64,000 nt of DNA from Streptomyces broussonetiae (GCF_009796285.1 NZ_CP047020.1:2356001-2420000), one strand, 5' to 3'; numbered from the stretch's first letter, positions 18,941 to 28,711 are shown. Notes: generated by a model from the letters alone, not told the origin. Numbers and translations: made by a program.

Positions 18941-19068
18941 CTACCGGCAATACGCGCTAGAGTGTGACAACGCCAAGGGCCGGCATCGCTCTCACCCCCG
19001 AGGGCGCCAGAACTCCCGGAGGGACCCGGGGTTCGGTTACCCCTGGACGAAGGACAAAGGAGTCGCGG

Positions 19069-19863
19069 GTGTCCAGCTCCGACATCTTCATCGGCGAGAC
19101 CATCGGTACCGCCATACTCATCCTGCTCGGCGGCGGCGTCTGTGCGGCCGTCACGCTGAAGGCCTCCAAGGCCCGTAACGCCGGTTGGCTCGCCATCGCC
19201 TTCGGGTGGGGCTTCGCCGTCATGACGGCCGTGTACATCTCCGGACCCCTGTCCGGAGCGCACCTCAACCCGGCCGTCACCATCGCCCTGGCCATCAAGA
19301 ACAGCGACTGGAGCAACGTCCCGGTCTATCTCGCCGGCCAGCTGCTCGGCGCGATGATCGGCGCGGCCCTGGTGTGGGTCGCCTACTACGGCCAGTTCCA
19401 CGCCCACCTGACCGACAAGGAGATCGTCGGCGGTCCGGGCGCACAGGCCACCACGGCCAAGGCGGTCGAGGCCGAGGAGCAGGGTGCCGGCCCGGTCCTC
19501 GGTATCTTCTCCACCGGTCCGGAGATCCGGAACGCGGCGCAGAACCTCGCGACGGAGATCATCGGCACTGTCGTACTGATCCTCGCGGTCCTCACTCAGG
19601 GCCTCAATGACAAGGGCAACGGCCTCGGCGTCCTCGGCGGTCTGGTCACCGCGCTCGTGGTGGTGTCGATCGGTCTCTCCCTCGGCGGCCCGACGGGCTA
19701 CGCGATCAACCCGGCCCGTGACCTGGGCCCGCGCATCGTGCACGCCCTTCTGCCGCTGCCCAACAAGGGCGGTTCCGACTGGAGCTACGCCTGGATCCCG
19801 GTGGTCGGTCCGCTGATCGGCGGCGCGATCGCTGCAGGCATCTACAACGTCGCGTTCGCTTAG
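19069..19863 (+). CDS. glpF: glycerol uptake facilitator GlpF
   Basis: An aquaglyceroporin that lets glycerol diffuse across the cytoplasmic membrane. Six helices and the two pore half-helices are visible, with the first NPA motif in [14 protein letters not shown] near residue 68 and the second in [13 protein letters not shown] near 215; the Asp after NPAR is the mark of glycerol rather than water channels. The GTG at 19069 (264 aa) is preferred, with AAAGGAG ahead of it; an upstream ATG at 18964 would add a non-conserved basic tail. First gene of the glpF-glpK-glpD operon, 74 nt before glpK. A cytoplasmic loop between helices 3 and 4 is longer than in E. coli GlpF. Confidence 0.95.
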   Translation: MSSSDIFIGETIGTAILILLGGGVCAAVTLKASKARNAGWLAIAFGWGFAVMTAVYISGPLSGAHLNPAVTIALAIKNSDWSNVPVYLAGQLLGAMIGAALVWVAYYGQFHAHLTDKEIVGGPGAQATTAKAVEAEEQGAGPVLGIFSTGPEIRNAAQNLATEIIGTVVLILAVLTQGLNDKGNGLGVLGGLVTALVVVSIGLSLGGPTGYAINPARDLGPRIVHALLPLPNKGGSDWSYAWIPVVGPLIGGAIAAGIYNVAFA

Positions 19864-19937
19864 GAAGCAGCCCCGCTGAATCCGCAGACACGCGCCGTAC
19901 GTATCGCCCCTCACCACGGATCTTTCAGGAGTACACA

Positions 19938-21476
19938 GTGACCGACGCCCACACCGCAGGCCCGTTCATCGCCGCCATCGACCAGGGCACCACCTCCTCG
20001 CGCTGCATCGTCTTCGACCGCGACGGCCGTATCGTCTCCGTCGACCAGAAGGAGCACGAGCAGATCTTCCCCAAGCCGGGCTGGGTCGAGCACAACGCCA
20101 ACGAGATCTGGACCAACGTCCAGGAAGTCGTCGCCGGGGCCATCGCCAAGGCCGGCATCACCCGTGACGACATCAAGGCCATCGGCATCACCAACCAGCG
20201 CGAGACCACCGTGCTGTGGGACAAGAACACCGGTGAGCCCGTCTACAACGCCATCGTCTGGCAGGACACCCGCACCGACGCCCTGTGCCGGGAGCTGGGC
20301 CGCAACGTCGGCCAGGACCGTTTCCGCCGCGAGACCGGCCTGCCGCTGGCCTCGTACTTCGCCGGGCCCAAGGCCCGCTGGCTGCTGGACAACGTCGAGG
20401 GCCTGAAGGAGCGCGCCGAGGCCGGCGACATCCTCTTCGGCACCATGGACACCTGGGTCATCTGGAACCTGACCGGCGGTACCAACGGCGGCCGCCACGT
20501 CACCGACGTCACCAACGCCTCCCGCACTCTTCTCATGAACCTGCACACGATGGAGTGGGACGAGAAGATCGCCGAGTCCATCGGCGTGCCGCTGCAGATC
20601 CTGCCCGAGATCCGCTCCTCCGCCGAGGTCTACGGCGAGGTCACCGGCGGCAGGCTCGGCGAGCTGCTCGGCGGCATCCCGGTCGCCTCCGCGCTCGGCG
20701 ACCAGCAGGCGGCCCTGTTCGGCCAGTGCTGCTTCGCCGAGGGCGAGACCAAGTCGACCTACGGCACCGGCACCTTCATGGTGATGAACACCGGCGACAA
20801 GATCATCAACTCCTACGCCGGCCTGCTGACCACCGTCGGTTACAAGATCGGCGACCAGAAGACGGTCTATGCCCTGGAGGGCTCGATCGCCGTCACCGGC
20901 TCGCTGGTGCAGTGGATGCGCGACCAGATGGGCCTCATCTCCACCGCCGCCGAGATCGAGACCCTCGCGCTCTCGGTCGAGGACAACGGTGGTGCCTACT
21001 TCGTGCCGGCCTTCTCGGGCCTGTTCGCCCCGCACTGGCGCTCCGACGCCCGCGGTGTGATCGCCGGTCTGACCAGGTACGTCACCAAGGCGCACCTCGC
21101 GCGCGCCGTCCTGGAGGCCACCGCCTGGCAGACCCGGGAGATCGCCGACGCCATGGTCAAGGACTCCGGCGACGAGCTGGTGGCCCTCAAGGTCGACGGT
21201 GGCATGACCGCCAACAACCTGCTGATGCAGACGCTCTCCGACGTCCTGGACGCGCCCGTGGTGCGCCCGATGGTCGCGGAGACCACCTGCCTCGGCGCCG
21301 CCTACGCCGCCGGTCTCGCCGTCGGCTTCTGGTCCAGCACCGACGAGCTGCGCGCCAACTGGCGCCGGGCCGCCGAGTGGACCCCCCGCATGGACGCGGA
21401 GACCCGCGACCGTGAGTACAAGAACTGGCTCAAGGCCGTCGACCGGACCATGGGCTGGATCGAGGACGAGAGCTGA
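19938..21476 (+). CDS. glpK: glycerol kinase
   Basis: GlpK phosphorylates glycerol to glycerol-3-phosphate with ATP and traps it in the cell. The 512-residue FGGY-family protein starts with [17 protein letters not shown] (phosphate 1 loop), has the substrate-loop [13 protein letters not shown] near residue 78, the family signature region [13 protein letters not shown] near 275, and the C-terminal adenosine motif [11 protein letters not shown] near 420. The start is the GTG at 19938 after TTTCAGGAG. Gap to glpD is 42 nt. Expected to be induced by glycerol through GylR. No unusual changes seen. Confidence 0.97.
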   Translation: MTDAHTAGPFIAAIDQGTTSSRCIVFDRDGRIVSVDQKEHEQIFPKPGWVEHNANEIWTNVQEVVAGAIAKAGITRDDIKAIGITNQRETTVLWDKNTGEPVYNAIVWQDTRTDALCRELGRNVGQDRFRRETGLPLASYFAGPKARWLLDNVEGLKERAEAGDILFGTMDTWVIWNLTGGTNGGRHVTDVTNASRTLLMNLHTMEWDEKIAESIGVPLQILPEIRSSAEVYGEVTGGRLGELLGGIPVASALGDQQAALFGQCCFAEGETKSTYGTGTFMVMNTGDKIINSYAGLLTTVGYKIGDQKTVYALEGSIAVTGSLVQWMRDQMGLISTAAEIETLALSVEDNGGAYFVPAFSGLFAPHWRSDARGVIAGLTRYVTKAHLARAVLEATAWQTREIADAMVKDSGDELVALKVDGGMTANNLLMQTLSDVLDAPVVRPMVAETTCLGAAYAAGLAVGFWSSTDELRANWRRAAEWTPRMDAETRDREYKNWLKAVDRTMGWIEDES

Positions 21477-21518
21477 GCTGCCCCGCAGACCAGCTCTGAC
21501 GAGGAGTAAGTACCCGAC

Positions 21519-23132
21519 ATGACCAGTCAGTCCACCCTGTCCGTGCCTGCCCTGGGGACGCACCCGGCCTCCGGCTCCAACCCGAGCCGTGCCGAGACCA
21601 GGGAGCAGCTCTCCAAGGCGTCGTACGACCTTCTTGTGATCGGCGGCGGCATCCTGGGCATCTCCACCGCCTGGCACGCCGCACAGTCCGGGCTCAGGGT
21701 GGCGCTGGTCGACGCCGGCGACTTCGCCGGTGCCACCTCCTCCGCCTCCTCCAAGCTGCTCCACGGCGGTCTGCGCTACCTGCAGACCGGCGCGGTGAAG
21801 CTGGTGGCGGAGAACCACTTCGAGCGCCGTGCGGTCTCCCGCCAGGTGGCCCCCCACCTGGCGAACCCGCTCACCTTCTACCTCCCCGTGTACAAGGGCG
21901 GGCCGCACGGCGCGGCGAAGCTCGGCGCGGGCGTCTTCGCCTACTCCGCGCTCTCCGCGTTCGGCGACGGCGTCGGCCACCTGCTCTCCCCCGCCAAGGC
22001 GGCGCAGGACGTGCCCGAGCTGCGCACCGAGAACCTCAAGGCCGTGGCCGTGTACGGCGACGACCAGATGAACGACGCGCGCATGGCGCTGATGACGGTC
22101 CGCGCGGCCGCCGAGGCGGGCGCGGTCGTCCTCAACCACGCCCAGGTCACCGGCCTGCGCTTCACCAAGGGCCGGGTCACCGGTGCCGAGCTGAAGGACG
22201 CGGTCTCCGGCGAGGAGTTCGGCGTGAACGCCCGCCTGGTGCTCAACGCGACCGGCCCCTGGGTCGACCACCTGCGCCGGATGGAGGACCCGAACGCGGC
22301 CCCGTCCATCCGCCTGTCCAAGGGCGCGCACCTGGTCCTCAAGCGCACCGCCCCGTGGAAGGCCGCGCTCGCGACCCCGATCGACAAGTACCGCATCACC
22401 TTCGCCCTCCCCTGGGAGGACATGCTCCTGCTCGGCACCACCGACGAGGAGTACGAGGGCGACCCGGCCGACGTCGCCGTCAACGACAACGACATAGCCC
22501 AGATCCTGGACGAGGCCGCGTTCTCCGTCCGGGACCAGCAGCTCCAGCGTGACCTGATCACCTACGCCTTCGCCGGTCTGCGCGTGCTGCCGGGCGGCCC
22601 CGGCGACACCGCCAAGGCCAAGCGCGAGACCGTGGTGACCGAGGGCAGGGGCGGCATGCTGTCCGTCGCGGGCGGCAAGTGGACCACCTTCCGGCACATC
22701 GGCCGTACGATCATGAAGAAGCTGGAGGCGCTGCCGGGTCACCCGCTCGGCGACGACTTCGAGCCGATCTCCTCGCTGCCGAAGAAGCTGCCGCTGCCCG
22801 GTGTCGCCAACCCGCGCGCGGTCGCGCACCGGTTGCTGGTCGACCACCCGGCGCCCGGCCCGCGCATGGCCGCCGACACCGCGAAGCACCTGGCGACGCA
22901 CTACGGGTCGCTCGCCTTCGACATCGCCCGGCTGGCGAACGAGAACCCGGAGCTGGCCGAGCGCGTGCACCCCGACGCACCGGAGATCTGGGCGCAGGTC
23001 GTCTGGGCCCGTGACCACGAGTGGGCCGAGACGGCGGACGACGTGCTGCGCCGTCGTACGACGCTGACGATCCGGGGTCTGGCCACGGACGAGGTCCGGG
23101 GCAAGGTGCAGGATCTGCTCGACAAGAAGTAG
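21519..23132 (+). CDS. glpD: FAD-dependent glycerol-3-phosphate dehydrogenase
   Basis: GlpD oxidises glycerol-3-phosphate to dihydroxyacetone phosphate at the membrane, passing electrons to the quinone pool. The 537-residue protein has the FAD-binding LLVIGGGILGISTAWHA near residue 38, the SSASSKLLHGGLRYL active-site signature near 72, and the C-terminal DAO_C domain (about 400-530). The ATG at 21519 follows a GAGGAGTAAG site. It is the last gene of the operon and is followed by a strong hairpin. The first 30 residues are variable and without clear function. Confidence 0.96.
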   Translation: MTSQSTLSVPALGTHPASGSNPSRAETREQLSKASYDLLVIGGGILGISTAWHAAQSGLRVALVDAGDFAGATSSASSKLLHGGLRYLQTGAVKLVAENHFERRAVSRQVAPHLANPLTFYLPVYKGGPHGAAKLGAGVFAYSALSAFGDGVGHLLSPAKAAQDVPELRTENLKAVAVYGDDQMNDARMALMTVRAAAEAGAVVLNHAQVTGLRFTKGRVTGAELKDAVSGEEFGVNARLVLNATGPWVDHLRRMEDPNAAPSIRLSKGAHLVLKRTAPWKAALATPIDKYRITFALPWEDMLLLGTTDEEYEGDPADVAVNDNDIAQILDEAAFSVRDQQLQRDLITYAFAGLRVLPGGPGDTAKAKRETVVTEGRGGMLSVAGGKWTTFRHIGRTIMKKLEALPGHPLGDDFEPISSLPKKLPLPGVANPRAVAHRLLVDHPAPGPRMAADTAKHLATHYGSLAFDIARLANENPELAERVHPDAPEIWAQVVWARDHEWAETADDVLRRRTTLTIRGLATDEVRGKVQDLLDKK

Positions 23133-23141
23133 TCGGGCGCA

Positions 23142-23181
23142 GGAAAGGGGCGGCTCCACCGTGGTGGGGCCGCCCCTTTCC
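23142..23181 (+). terminator. terminator of the glp operon
   Basis: A 13-bp perfect stem (23142-23154 with 23169-23181) extended inside by CCACC/GGTGG, nine nt past the glpD stop. Confidence 0.8.
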
Positions 23182-23314
23182 GTCCTCAGGTGGGCACAGG
23201 TCGCGCTGGGTAGTGTGACGTTGTTCCCGCTGCCCGGGCCGGCGCACGCGGCCGGCCTGCCTCCGGGGGGTGGGGCCGCCGCAGTCGCCGTACCGCCTCT
23301 TCTGGAGTCACCGC

Positions 23315-24076
23315 ATGACACAGGATCTGCTGCCCGTGACCCGGGTGCCGCGCACCGGGCTGCCGGCGCACGCGCTCGTGGTCGGGGACCCGGCCCGGGC
23401 CGCTGCCGTGGCCGAGCTGCTCGACGGCGCCGAGGAGGTGTCGTACCAGCGCGAGTACCGGGTGTTCCGCGGCGGTTGGCAGGGGCTGCCGGTGGCCGTC
23501 GCCTCGCACGGGGTGGGAGCGCCCGGGGCCGTCCTGCTGTTCCAGGAGCTGGCCGACGCCGGGGTGCGGACCATGCTGCGGTTCGGTACGGCGGGCGCGA
23601 TGCGGCCCGGGATCGCCGACGGGGACCTGGTCGTCGCCGAGGCGGCCGTACGGGACGACGGGGTCACCCAGCAGCTGCTGCCGCCGGAGTACCCGGCGTA
23701 CTCGGCGCCCGAGGCGGTGCTCGCGCTCCAGCGGGCGGCGCGCGCGGCACAAGTCCCGCATCACCGGGGGGTGGTCTGGACGCGGGCCGCCTTCCAGCCG
23801 GGGCTGATCCCGCTGTTCTCCTACCGGGGCGCCGGGCTCGCCGCGATCGAGATGGAGCTGTCGGCACTGCTGGTCACGGCCTCGCTGCGGGGGCTGGTCG
23901 CAGGCGGGGCCGTGGTCATCGACGGGGTCAACGCCGACGAACTGGCCGACCGGGACACACCGTTGTCGACCGGTGCCTACGATCCGCACCGGGAGGTCGT
24001 CGCGGCCGGTGTCGAGCGGGGTGCCGTCGTCTGTCTGCAGGCGCTGCGGCTGCTGGCCGAGGGGGACGTGGCATGA
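23315..24076 (+). CDS. nucleoside phosphorylase (PNP/UDP family)
   Basis: A 253-residue phosphorylase that splits a nucleoside with phosphate into base plus ribose-1-phosphate or a deoxy analogue. Family features: ALVVGDPARA near residue 20, FGTAGAMRPGIADGDLVV near 95 and the ribose-binding IEMELSALL near 185 (Glu-Met-Glu), all in the expected order. Substrate preference (uridine, purine or 5'-modified nucleoside) is not readable. The ATG at 23315 follows TGGAGTCACCGC. Its stop overlaps the ATG of the next gene (ATGA), so the two are translationally coupled and probably act in sequence. Confidence 0.85.
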   Translation: MTQDLLPVTRVPRTGLPAHALVVGDPARAAAVAELLDGAEEVSYQREYRVFRGGWQGLPVAVASHGVGAPGAVLLFQELADAGVRTMLRFGTAGAMRPGIADGDLVVAEAAVRDDGVTQQLLPPEYPAYSAPEAVLALQRAARAAQVPHHRGVVWTRAAFQPGLIPLFSYRGAGLAAIEMELSALLVTASLRGLVAGGAVVIDGVNADELADRDTPLSTGAYDPHREVVAAGVERGAVVCLQALRLLAEGDVA

Positions 24077-25392
24077 ACGTCGACCTGCTGGTGCACGGCG
24101 GTACGGTCCTCACCGTGGACGCGGCCGGAACGGTCGTGGCGGACGGGGCGGTCGCCGTGCGGGAGGGCGAGATCGTCGCCGTCGGGGCCGCCGAGGAGCT
24201 GCGCACGGGGTTCACGGCGAAGGAGTGCGTTGACGCCTCCGGCTGTCTCGTCCTGCCCGGGCTCGTCAACAGCCACACCCACCTCGCGATGACCCTGCTG
24301 CGCGGCAGCGCCGACGACGTCACCCTCCAGGGGTTCCTGGGGCGGGTGCTCAAGTGGGAGAGCGAGCAGCTGGCGCCGGACACCGTCGCGGCGGCCGTGC
24401 GGCTCGCGATCGCCGAGAGCGTACGGGCCGGGGTGACCTCGGCGCTCGACATGTACTGGTTCCACGAGGCGGCCGAGAGCGCGGCCCGCGAGGCGGGCTG
24501 GCGCCTGTTCGCCGGGCCGACGTTCATCGACGTCCCGGCCTCGCCCGACGGCCGCGCCTACGCGGACCGGATCGCCTGGGCCCGCCGGGACCTCGAGCGG
24601 CGCGGCCCGGGCCGGCCCGGGCACCGGCCGGCCCTGTTCGCCCACTCCACCTACACCCTCTCCCCCGCCCAGCTCACCGAAGTGGCAGCCCTGGCCCGGG
24701 AGTTCGGCGCGCTGCTGCATGTGCACGCGGCCGAGAACGCCGCCGAGGTGGCCACCGTCGTGAGCCGGCAGGGCAGACGACCGGTCGAACTGCTGGACTC
24801 GCTCGGCCTGCTCGGCCCGGACGTCGTGCTCGCCCACGCCGTCGATCTGACCGGTCCGGAGATCGCCGCCCTGGCCCGCACGGGCACGGCGGTCGCCCAC
24901 TGCCCGGTCTCCAACCTGAAGCTCGGCTGCGGGATCGCCCCGGTCCCGCAGCTGCTGGGTGCGGGTGTCACCGTGGGCCTGGGCACGGACGGGGCCGTCA
25001 GCTCCAACACGCTGGACGTGCTGGGCGCGGTGCGGCTCGCGGCGCTGGTGCACAAGGCGGACGGCGACCCCACGGCGGTCGGCGCCGAGCAGGCCGTGCG
25101 GATGGCGACGATCGGGGGCGCCCGGGCGCTGGGCCTGGGCGACCACCTGGGCTCACTGGAGCCGGGCAAGCGGGCCGACATGGTCGTGCTCGACCTGGAC
25201 GCACCACACCTGCGCCCGGCGCACGACCCCTGGTCGACGCTGGCGTACACGGCGCAGGCGGCGGACGTACGGGACACGGTGGTGGACGGCCGGGTGCTGA
25301 TGCGCGACCGGCGCCTGCTCACGCTGGACGAGCGGGCGGTGCTCGACGCCGTCTCGCGCTCACCCGAACGGCCTCAGGAAGGGCCCGCATAA
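24073..25392 (+). CDS. amidohydrolase, 5'-modified adenosine deaminase-like
   Basis: A 439-residue TIM-barrel metal hydrolase of the TRZ/ATZ and MtaD group, which deaminate S-adenosylhomocysteine, methylthioadenosine or 5'-deoxyadenosine. Metal ligands are visible: NSHTHLAM near residue 66, LHVHAAE near 215, LAHAVDL near 255 and GLGTDGAVSSN near 305. The C-terminal SLEPGKRADMVVLDLD is standard for the family. It overlaps the phosphorylase by four bases. Deamination followed by phosphorolysis would release hypoxanthine, as in methylthioinosine salvage; this pairing is my inference and guanine or cytosine-type substrates remain possible. Confidence 0.8.
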   Translation: MNVDLLVHGGTVLTVDAAGTVVADGAVAVREGEIVAVGAAEELRTGFTAKECVDASGCLVLPGLVNSHTHLAMTLLRGSADDVTLQGFLGRVLKWESEQLAPDTVAAAVRLAIAESVRAGVTSALDMYWFHEAAESAAREAGWRLFAGPTFIDVPASPDGRAYADRIAWARRDLERRGPGRPGHRPALFAHSTYTLSPAQLTEVAALAREFGALLHVHAAENAAEVATVVSRQGRRPVELLDSLGLLGPDVVLAHAVDLTGPEIAALARTGTAVAHCPVSNLKLGCGIAPVPQLLGAGVTVGLGTDGAVSSNTLDVLGAVRLAALVHKADGDPTAVGAEQAVRMATIGGARALGLGDHLGSLEPGKRADMVVLDLDAPHLRPAHDPWSTLAYTAQAADVRDTVVDGRVLMRDRRLLTLDERAVLDAVSRSPERPQEGPA

Positions 25393-25414
25393 TGTGCTGA
25401 GACATCCGATGTCT
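25390..25414 (+). promoter_or_regulatory. candidate promoter and operator of the FadR-type gene
   Basis: TAATGT at 25390-25395 could be a -10 box. Five nt later a perfect 15-bp palindrome, AGACATC-C-GATGTCT (25400-25414), covers the probable transcription start. Palindromes of this form suit FadR-family dimers, so autoregulation is likely. Confidence 0.5.
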
Positions 25415-25455
25415 GAGCGCATGGGGCGCGGGGTGCGGGCGACAGGAGGCCGGTC

Positions 25456-26127
25456 ATGGCAGTCACCGACGAGGCGATCGAGAAGATCAAGGGCATGATC
25501 GTCTCCGGTGCACTGCGCCCCGGCGACCGGCTGCCCAAGGAGAGCGAACTGGCCGCCGAACTCGGCCTGTCCCGCAACTCGCTGCGGGAGGCCGTACGGG
25601 CTCTGTCGCTGATCCGGATCCTGGACGTGCGCCAGGGCGACGGCACCTATGTCACCAGCCTCGATCCACAACTGCTGCTGGAGGCACTGAGCTTCGTCGT
25701 GGACTTCCACCGCGACGACACCGTGCTGGAGTTCCTGGCGGTGCGCCGGATCCTGGAGCCGGCCGCGACGGCGATGGCGGCCTTCCGGATCAGCGAGCAG
25801 CAACTGGACGCGCTGTCGGCCCAGTTGGACGTGCTGGGCGCCGAGCCCTCGGTGGAGGAACTGGTCGCCGCCGACCTGGAGTTCCATCGCGGCATCGTGC
25901 GCGGCGCGGGCAACTCGGTGCTGTGCTCGCTGCTGGACGGTCTGTCGGGGCCGACCACGCGGGCGCGGATCTGGCGGGGTCTCACCCAGGAGGACGCGGT
26001 CGGCCGCACGCTGCGCGAGCACCGGGCGATCCTGGCCGCGCTGCGCGACCGGGACGCGGAGGCGGCCCGCTCCTGGGCCACCGTGCACATCGCGAGCGTG
26101 GAGCAGTGGCTCCGCAGCACGCTGTGA
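25456..26127 (+). CDS. FadR/FCD-type GntR-family transcriptional regulator
   Basis: A 223-residue repressor-type protein. The winged helix covers about residues 1-70 (AIEKIKGMIVSGALRPGDRLP, then ELAAELGLSRNSLREAVRAL). The C-terminal all-helical FCD domain includes the metal or ligand residues of LEFHRGIVRGAGN and LREHRAILAALRDRD. The FCD class usually senses organic acids. It lies 63 nt after the amidohydrolase, with a palindrome in between, and may regulate itself or the phosphorylase-amidohydrolase pair. GGAGG precedes the ATG at 25456. Confidence 0.88.
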   Translation: MAVTDEAIEKIKGMIVSGALRPGDRLPKESELAAELGLSRNSLREAVRALSLIRILDVRQGDGTYVTSLDPQLLLEALSFVVDFHRDDTVLEFLAVRRILEPAATAMAAFRISEQQLDALSAQLDVLGAEPSVEELVAADLEFHRGIVRGAGNSVLCSLLDGLSGPTTRARIWRGLTQEDAVGRTLREHRAILAALRDRDAEAARSWATVHIASVEQWLRSTL

Positions 26128-26270
26128 GGTCCCGGTCGGCCGAGGGTGTTCCGCACTGACGATCGGGGCAGTGATCCGTTCACTCCCCCGTGCAAGGGGG
26201 CTGCGGGCGCCCCCGCCGGACGCCGTAAGGTTGGTGAGTCAGGCGAGGGCACGTCGGAAGGAGGCACTGG

Positions 26271-27257
26271 GTGATCGAGCTGGAGGGGGTTCCCGAGCTG
26301 ATCGACCCAGTCATGGTGGCCGCGTTCGAGGGCTGGAACGATGCCGGCGACGCCGCCTCCACGGCGGTCGCGCATCTGGAACGCGAGTGGAAGGGCGAGG
26401 TGTTCGCGGCGCTGGACGCCGAGGACTACTACGACTTCCAGGTGAACCGCCCCACGGTGTTCATGGACGGCGGAGTGCGCAAGATCACATGGCCGACGAC
26501 CAGGCTGTCGGTGGTCAGGGTCGGCGGCGAGAAGCCGCGTGATCTGGTGCTGGTCCGCGGTATCGAACCGTCCATGCGCTGGCGTTCGTTCTGCAACGAG
26601 CTGCTGGGCTTCGCGCACGAGCTGGGCGTGGAGCTGGTGGTCATCCTGGGCGCCCTGCTCGGTGACACCCCGCACACGCGTCCGGTGCCGGTCAGCGGGG
26701 TCACGTCCGACCCGGACCTGGCCCAGCGGATGGACCTGGAGGAGACCAAGTACGAGGGCCCGACGGGCATCGTCGGCGTCCTGCAGGAGGCGTGCACGCA
26801 CGCGGGCGTCCCGGCGGTGTCGCTGTGGGCGGCCGTCCCGCACTACGTCTCCCAGCCGCCCAACCCCAAGGCCACGCTGGCGCTGCTCAACCGGCTGGAG
26901 GACCTGCTGGACCTGCGCATCCCGCAGGGCGAGCTGCCCGAGGACGCGCGTGCCTGGCAGGTGGGCGTGGACCAGCTGGCCGCGGAGGACAGCGAGGTCG
27001 CCGAGTACGTGCAGACGCTGGAGGAGGCCCGGGACACCGCCGAGCTGCCGGAGGCGTCCGGTGAGGCGATCGCCCGCGAGTTCGAGCGGTACCTGCGGCG
27101 CAGGGACGTCAGCCCGCCGGGCGGCCACGCCACGGCGGACGGCACGGACACGGGCTCCTGGCTGCGGGACAACCCCGGCGGGAAGCCGCGTCCGCCGAAA
27201 CCGCCGAAGCCGGATGCCGCCGGCGGTTCCGAGGACGACGAGGACTCCGAGGAGTAG
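26271..27257 (+). CDS. PAC2-family protein (archaeal-type proteasome chaperone homolog)
   Basis: A 328-residue protein of the PAC2 family, named after eukaryotic proteasome assembly chaperone 2. It is common in actinobacteria and its bacterial role is not established. Seen: the opening IDPVMVAAFEGWNDAGDAAS, the core VELVVILGALLGDTPHTRPVPV near residue 120 and ISLWAAVPHYV-like sequence near 190. The last 55 residues are low complexity, rich in Pro and Lys and ending in an acidic tail. The GTG at 26271 has GGAAGGAGG nine nt upstream, a very strong ribosome site. It stands alone, with a terminator after it; the presence of dop and arc elsewhere in the window is suggestive only. Confidence 0.85.
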   Translation: MIELEGVPELIDPVMVAAFEGWNDAGDAASTAVAHLEREWKGEVFAALDAEDYYDFQVNRPTVFMDGGVRKITWPTTRLSVVRVGGEKPRDLVLVRGIEPSMRWRSFCNELLGFAHELGVELVVILGALLGDTPHTRPVPVSGVTSDPDLAQRMDLEETKYEGPTGIVGVLQEACTHAGVPAVSLWAAVPHYVSQPPNPKATLALLNRLEDLLDLRIPQGELPEDARAWQVGVDQLAAEDSEVAEYVQTLEEARDTAELPEASGEAIAREFERYLRRRDVSPPGGHATADGTDTGSWLRDNPGGKPRPPKPPKPDAAGGSEDDEDSEE

Positions 27258-27280
27258 CGGAAAGCGCAGCAGAGGGCACA

Positions 27281-27321
27281 GCAGAAGGGGCGGTACGCCT
27301 GACGCGTACCGCCCCTTCTGC
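27281..27321. terminator. bidirectional terminator
   Basis: Perfect 18-bp stem (27281-27298 with 27304-27321), 5-nt loop, between the convergent PAC2 and mshC genes. Confidence 0.85.
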
Positions 27322-27387
27322 TGTGTTCCGGCGTTTTTCGGCGTTTCCCGGGGTGTTCCGGAGCCGGCGTGTTCCGGAGCGGACGAA

Positions 27388-28617
27388 CTAGATCGCCGCT
27401 CCCAGCAGCGCGTCCACCGCTCGCGTCACCAGCCCGGGGGCACCGGTGTCCGTGCCGCCCTCCTGCTCCTGCCGCTGCACCCAGCGGTCCACGGCAACCA
27501 GCGCGGCGGGTGCGTCGAGGTCGTTCGCGAGAGCCTCACGGATCTCCTCGACGAGCGCGTCGGCGGACGGACCGTCGGGCCGGGAGACGGCGGAGCGCCA
27601 GCGGCCGAGGCGAGCCACGGCGTCCTGGAGGACCTGGTCGGTCCACTCCCAGTCGGCGCGGTAGTGGTGGGCCAGCAGGGCGAGCCGGATCGCGGCCGGG
27701 TCGACGCCCTCGCGGCGCAGCTTCGAGACGAAGACCAGGTTGCCCTTGGACTTCGACATCTTCTCGCCGTGCAGGGCGACCATGCCGGCGTGGACGTACG
27801 CCTTGGCCATGGGGAACTCGCCGGTGAGCACCTGGGCGTGCGAGGCGCCCATCTCGTGGTGCGGGAAGGCGAGGTCGGAGCCGCCGCCCTGGACGTCGAA
27901 GCCCATGCCGAGGTGGTCGAGGGCGATGGCCACGCACTCGATGTGCCAGCCGGGCCGGCCCCGGCCGAGGGAGCGGCCGTCCCAGCTGGGCTCGCCCTCG
28001 CGGGCCGCCATCCACAGCATCGGGTCGAGCGGGTTCTTCTTGCCCGGACGGTCCGGGTCGCCGCCGCGCTCGGCGGACAGCAGCCGCATCGCGGCCGCGT
28101 CGAGGTTGGAGACCTTGCCGAAGTTCGGATCGGACTCGACGGAGAAGTAGATGTCACCCTCCAGCTCGTAGGCCGCGCCTATCTCGCGCAGCCGCTCCAC
28201 GAGCGGGACGATGCCGGGTATCGCCTCGACGGCGCCTATGTAGTGCTGGGGCGGGAGCATCCGCAGAGCCGTCATGTCCTCGCGGAACAGGGCCGTCTCC
28301 TTCTCGGCGAGGGCGACCCAGTCGACGCCGTCCCGCTCCGCGCGCTCGAGGAGCGGATCGTCGACGTCGGTGACGTTCTGGACGTAGTGAACCTGCCGCT
28401 TGGTGTCGAGCCACACGCGCTGAACGAGGTCGAACGCGTTGTAGGTCGCCGCGTGACCGATGTGGGTCGCGTCGTACGGGGTGATGCCGCAGACGTAGAT
28501 ACGGGCGACGGGACCGGGGTCGAGGGTGACGAGGCCGCCGGTCGCGGTGTCGTGGATCCTCAGGTCGCGGCCCTGACCAGGCAGGGCGGGGACCTCGGAA
28601 GCGGGCCAGGCATGCAT
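27388..28617 (-). CDS. mshC: cysteine:1D-myo-inosityl glucosamine ligase MshC
   Basis: MshC joins cysteine to GlcN-inositol using ATP, the third dedicated step of mycothiol synthesis, the main thiol of actinobacteria. It is a 409-residue cysteinyl-tRNA synthetase paralog. Visible motifs: [13 protein letters not shown] near residue 50 (HIGH box), [15 protein letters not shown] near 215, [11 protein letters not shown] near 240 and [11 protein letters not shown] near 280. The anticodon-binding domain of CysRS is absent, which separates MshC from CysS. The ATG at 28617 is preferred because a TAGGCT hexamer lies exactly seven nt upstream (leaderless), although another in-frame ATG lies two codons earlier. 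It heads the downstream end of a conserved four-gene cluster. Confidence 0.95.
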   Translation of the reverse strand: MHAWPASEVPALPGQGRDLRIHDTATGGLVTLDPGPVARIYVCGITPYDATHIGHAATYNAFDLVQRVWLDTKRQVHYVQNVTDVDDPLLERAERDGVDWVALAEKETALFREDMTALRMLPPQHYIGAVEAIPGIVPLVERLREIGAAYELEGDIYFSVESDPNFGKVSNLDAAAMRLLSAERGGDPDRPGKKNPLDPMLWMAAREGEPSWDGRSLGRGRPGWHIECVAIALDHLGMGFDVQGGGSDLAFPHHEMGASHAQVLTGEFPMAKAYVHAGMVALHGEKMSKSKGNLVFVSKLRREGVDPAAIRLALLAHHYRADWEWTDQVLQDAVARLGRWRSAVSRPDGPSADALVEEIREALANDLDAPAALVAVDRWVQRQEQEGGTDTGAPGLVTRAVDALLGAAI

Positions 28618-28624
28618 GTACATG

Positions 28625-28630
28625 AGCCTA
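28625..28630 (-). promoter_or_regulatory. mshC: candidate leaderless promoter -10 for mshC
   Basis: The minus strand reads TAGGCT seven nt before ATG 28617, giving a predicted start at the A of that ATG. No ribosome site is present. Confidence 0.45.
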
Positions 28631-28711
28631 ACCCGGCCACGAGCTGCCTATACGAACGGGATCGAGCCGGATGGCCGGTGGGACGCTCTTGCGCGTCCGC
28701 GGCCGGTGTGC

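Larger units (their letters stand above)
18713..19068. other. 356-bp gylR-glpF intergenic region
   Basis: It carries the glycerol operon promoter described separately (18883-18911), operator candidate B and an upstream CTGTT/AACAG inverted repeat (18862-18877). AT content is clearly raised around 18840-18880. The stretch from 18941 to 19068 would be a long untranslated leader; no riboswitch was recognised in it. Confidence 0.5.

Noticed and set aside
19911..23321. 1100-codon open frame antisense to glpK and glpD
   Set aside because: Shadow of two well-recognised genes; no ribosome site or homology-like motif.
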